A stretch of DNA of 64,000 bases from Thermohalobaculum sp039184865 (GTDB lineage Bacteria; Pseudomonadota; Alphaproteobacteria; Rhodobacterales; Rhodobacteraceae): NCBI GenBank assembly GCA_039184865.1, contig JBCDAV010000005.1, positions 1 through 64,000 of the forward strand, written 5' to 3'. The position numbers and the translations under genes are program-made. The notes beneath the pieces were generated by a model. The model did no database searches. It saw only the letters and a list, made by a program, of their open reading frames with translations, and was not told the origin of the DNA. Each line of letters begins with the position of its first letter. The stretch's first letter is position 1. Below are positions 63,701 through 64,000 of this stretch, piece after piece.

Positions 63701-64000
63701 AACTCTCTCGCTCGGCAATGCGAATGCCACGGTAGCCCGTTGGCTGGTTCTGAGGATCACCCGCATGCAGCGGGTTGTCCGGCATGTCGATCGTAAGAGT
63801 TCCACCGCTGGAAACAGTGACGTAGCCACGTCCCGCGTCATCTCCGTTCTCCGTCGAAATCTGCAACTCTCGGCCGTAGACGGCACCGCCGTTCGAGACG
63901 GTCAGGCGCCCGGTTCCCGATCCACCGACGCGTATCTCAGCCGAGGAGTCGTCGTCTTCGCTTACGAAGCTGCTGGTCACAGTCAGCGTTGATCCAGCAC
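57732..64000 (-). CDS. Giant exoprotein, Calx-beta/VWD/RTX (5' end outside window)
   Basis: The frame is open to the right edge, and its in-frame codons beyond the GTG at 63980 still match the repeat pattern, so the start lies outside. At least 2,087 residues are visible. In order: about 640 residues of beta-rich repeats (GRLTVSNGG, GRLSISGGTL) with a Gly-Pro linker at 62,630-62,700; two Calx-beta domains (near 61,830-61,070); a VWD-like domain with GDPHLVSLDGLGYDF (near 61,040-60,540); a third Calx-beta; a cadherin-like repeat; and several clusters of RTX nonapeptides such as GGFGNDILS. The end is QFSFLPEIILL. Such proteins usually leave by type I secretion. Confidence 0.9.
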   Translation of the reverse strand, partial: AGSTLTVTSSFVSEDDDSSAEIRVGGSGTGRLTVSNGGAVYGRELQISTENGDDAGRGYVTVSSGGTLTIDMPDNPLHAGDPQNQPTGYRGIRIAERESSYGRVDVTGENSVLTSQGGAGLVRVGRNADAEAHLNVSDGARFNGFFFDVGRDGAKGYVTIDGPGSRISASNAFGNFGYGQEGAAGFFRLGRDGGYARMDVTGGGELQVRNVGTNDFPIVNVGRGYGTEAILRVSGSGIPYGDDQPVYSSVNIFQNGPSNDAYSPGSYNGPLLQIGRTSSKGTVIAEYGAEINVRGENARIYVGQNAEAGSLAPRSTLEINSGATVSVESFGYEVGAFVSVGTESTGFGRLSISGGTLNITTDNVDNVTPGGTPEFGAQLRIGDAGEGDLIVQNSGRIVINGYDDAYPAFGVGVQAGSTGTALVTGPGSRVVIGDPYGGGPGFPPGGPGGPGGPGGPGGPGGYAPADPFGNGIIDVGNEAGSYGRLSITNGGYVANASDYSVTQIGEKAGATGVLIVQDEGSLLRAGSNLQIGVDFDVVTGASIDTGGDGTLRIVNDGTVGVGSLVEIGSNGKLEIEGTLNVDGTDPTDFVQNEGVIFVGGDNNIGIGDINASLDNGTAGILEFEFFGFGGGQFDVLQLDFDAASTNIDGTDIVLDMSGLGVVNVGDTATILTFDSASFPALANPGTGLVNAQIVNAPPGVSFEVTQNASGDVIVEVTDAPSGSVSVEGFAQIVDEGDPGDTSQISFVLTRNGDLGEQVTADWEVVGSGSNAVDGADFDGGVLPTGQAIFAIGASTTTVTLDIAEDTLVEPDEGLSFNVTGATSAGGSVVVLNSSAPGIISNDDSPDTISIVNAVSGLEDDFGLGNSLFFDITRTGDLSGDVTVDFVLDAAGATSGPDLNIDLLANSDDFVGGAPQIGQITILDGQSTATLEIEIAQDTVIEPREDFTITLTGFSGDPSAYQFGNQISTGTIISDDGLPPVIPVGLEADVFGDPHLVSLDGLGYDFQAVGEFTLVEATAGAPLNVQIRTAPVEGSDLVSIISGMAADMGQGVSLMLDVNREPALLVDGVSTDVPATGVSPINVGDGQVFFDGDAYTIVFGTGDALKIAMFDDFMNVCVFLDPSNSPGRALHGLLGNADGDLTNDFSLRDGSPIPVDQISFDVNGTPSLEFDFLYGTYADSWRITDATSQFFYAGTSGDEGTADYTDTNFPVGVLTTDVLPADILADAIAAADAAGITDPVLRESAILDFALTGDDVFAAGAAGVAADPEVNTAPTSAPDLPATVGVTPVVTSITEGDSGSQTVFFSVYRIGDTTGALSVDIQFGGDIDGSDVSGGTLFSTQVDFAQGESTKTVSIDILGDTTTEADERIVATLTAPDGVLVGAPQAITTIVTDDDPPVAFDDAQTAGTTNAETIAAADLLLNDRDPNGDALTITAFDTSTSQGGSVSFDGTTFTIDFSGLGLNAGESTIDTFSYTVSDSNGGTDTATVEVTVGDSVGLAITDDDTANVLNGSVLADLIDAGGGADLVLAGDGDDEASGGTGGDAIAGEAGNDTLFGGFGNDILSGGPGDDIIYGGNDDDALVGGAGIDEFYGGAGFDTVFYSDAVTGLTVNLADNSQNADDAAGEILDSVERIIGSTTASNTLTGDAANNFLEGGSANDDLSGGGGNDRLRGNGGTDTFDGGLGDDIIFVDSADDVVIESADEGYDRVISSVSLTLAPNVEAGNLTGSGDLDLTGNTLDNWLNGNSGANSLFGLDGNDRLDGNGGDDTLLGGAGNDLLEGGTGADVFVAELNAGFDTIIDFELGVDLISLLTVDQVFTDLVINDFGGDALISHLGGQMLLQGVSVGSLSAANFVEGAGSAPPVPVIVGTEGDDNLTQSEGPVVLQGLGGNDLLRVFSGDATLEGGADNDTYFVYESGTMITELAGEGVDRVYTEVSLTLSDNVENLVARASAEAQLNLVGNGLANQIVGNDDGGNDIAGEGGNDWLLGLAGDDTLTGGTGNDRLDGGSGADTFRFGINDGADRIDDFEIDVDTIDFGFSTPLQFGDLTISDVAGGAIVDYGSGVINVAGVSAAQLDEDQFSFLPEIILL

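Overview
The window reads as a chromosomal segment of a GC-rich alphaproteobacterium, most likely a marine Rhodobacterales (Rhodobacteraceae/Roseobacteraceae) species. The inference rests on family-typical gene sets and orders: an SDR gene followed by uvrC-pgsA-moaD-moaE, sdhC-sdhD-sdhA...sdhB, purE-purK beside a DUF465 gene, a BCCT osmolyte transporter, a RutR-controlled pyrimidine/hydantoin operon, and giant Ca-binding exoproteins. I saw no rRNA, tRNA, CRISPR array, insertion sequence or prophage.

Layout. 0-3.7 kb holds a Bcr/CflA efflux pump, a small membrane protein, a rhomboid protease, a small protein with a double-glycine-leader look, and a winged-helix-like protein. 3.7-4.9 kb is a visibly AT-richer accessory island with a lipoprotein gene and a tightly coupled 47-residue gene. 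5.0-13.6 kb is a pyrimidine/hydantoin uptake and degradation locus: an NMT1-type substrate-binding protein, two permeases, an ATPase, a tautomerase, a dihydropyrimidinase/hydantoinase, a lipoprotein and an N-carbamoyl-amino-acid amidohydrolase, with a divergent TetR/RutR-type regulator and a RutR-like palindrome in the promoter gap. 13.7-23.0 kb is housekeeping: a GAF sensor, purK/purE, DUF465, a Ca/Na antiporter, an SDR, uvrC, pgsA, moaD and moaE. 23.1-34.5 kb is metabolic: a frameshifted NDP-forming acyl-CoA synthetase, a PuuE-type deacetylase, an acyl-CoA dehydrogenase, a PNPOx-like protein, a BCCT transporter with a coupled 14-codon leader ORF, threonine dehydratase, an MFS transporter and zapE. 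34.6-41.2 kb carries a TPR-sulfotransferase and the succinate dehydrogenase operon, with a GT32-type glycosyltransferase and a zinc-ribbon methyltransferase between sdhA and sdhB.

41.4-48.3 kb encodes a 2,296-residue protein of cadherin-like repeats, and 57.7 kb to the right edge encodes at least 2,080 residues of a second giant exoprotein (beta-rich repeats, Calx-beta, von Willebrand type D, RTX repeats; 5' end outside the window). Between them lie an opp/yej-type peptide ABC transporter with a fused double ATPase, a PhnD-like binding protein coupled to a fatty acid desaturase, and a probable DUF4261 protein.

The most unusual structure is the 2,296-residue protein. Three von Willebrand A domains and one PA14 domain each appear to be inserted at the same position, just before the last strand, of different cadherin-like repeats, and a 1.32-kb module (two repeats plus one VWA) is tandemly duplicated. 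Other points of note are the RutR-like operator, the betT leader ORF, an 18-bp perfect palindrome upstream of an MFS gene, the sdh operon insertion, and the double-glycine-type small protein. All functional calls come from reading motifs by eye; no database search was run.
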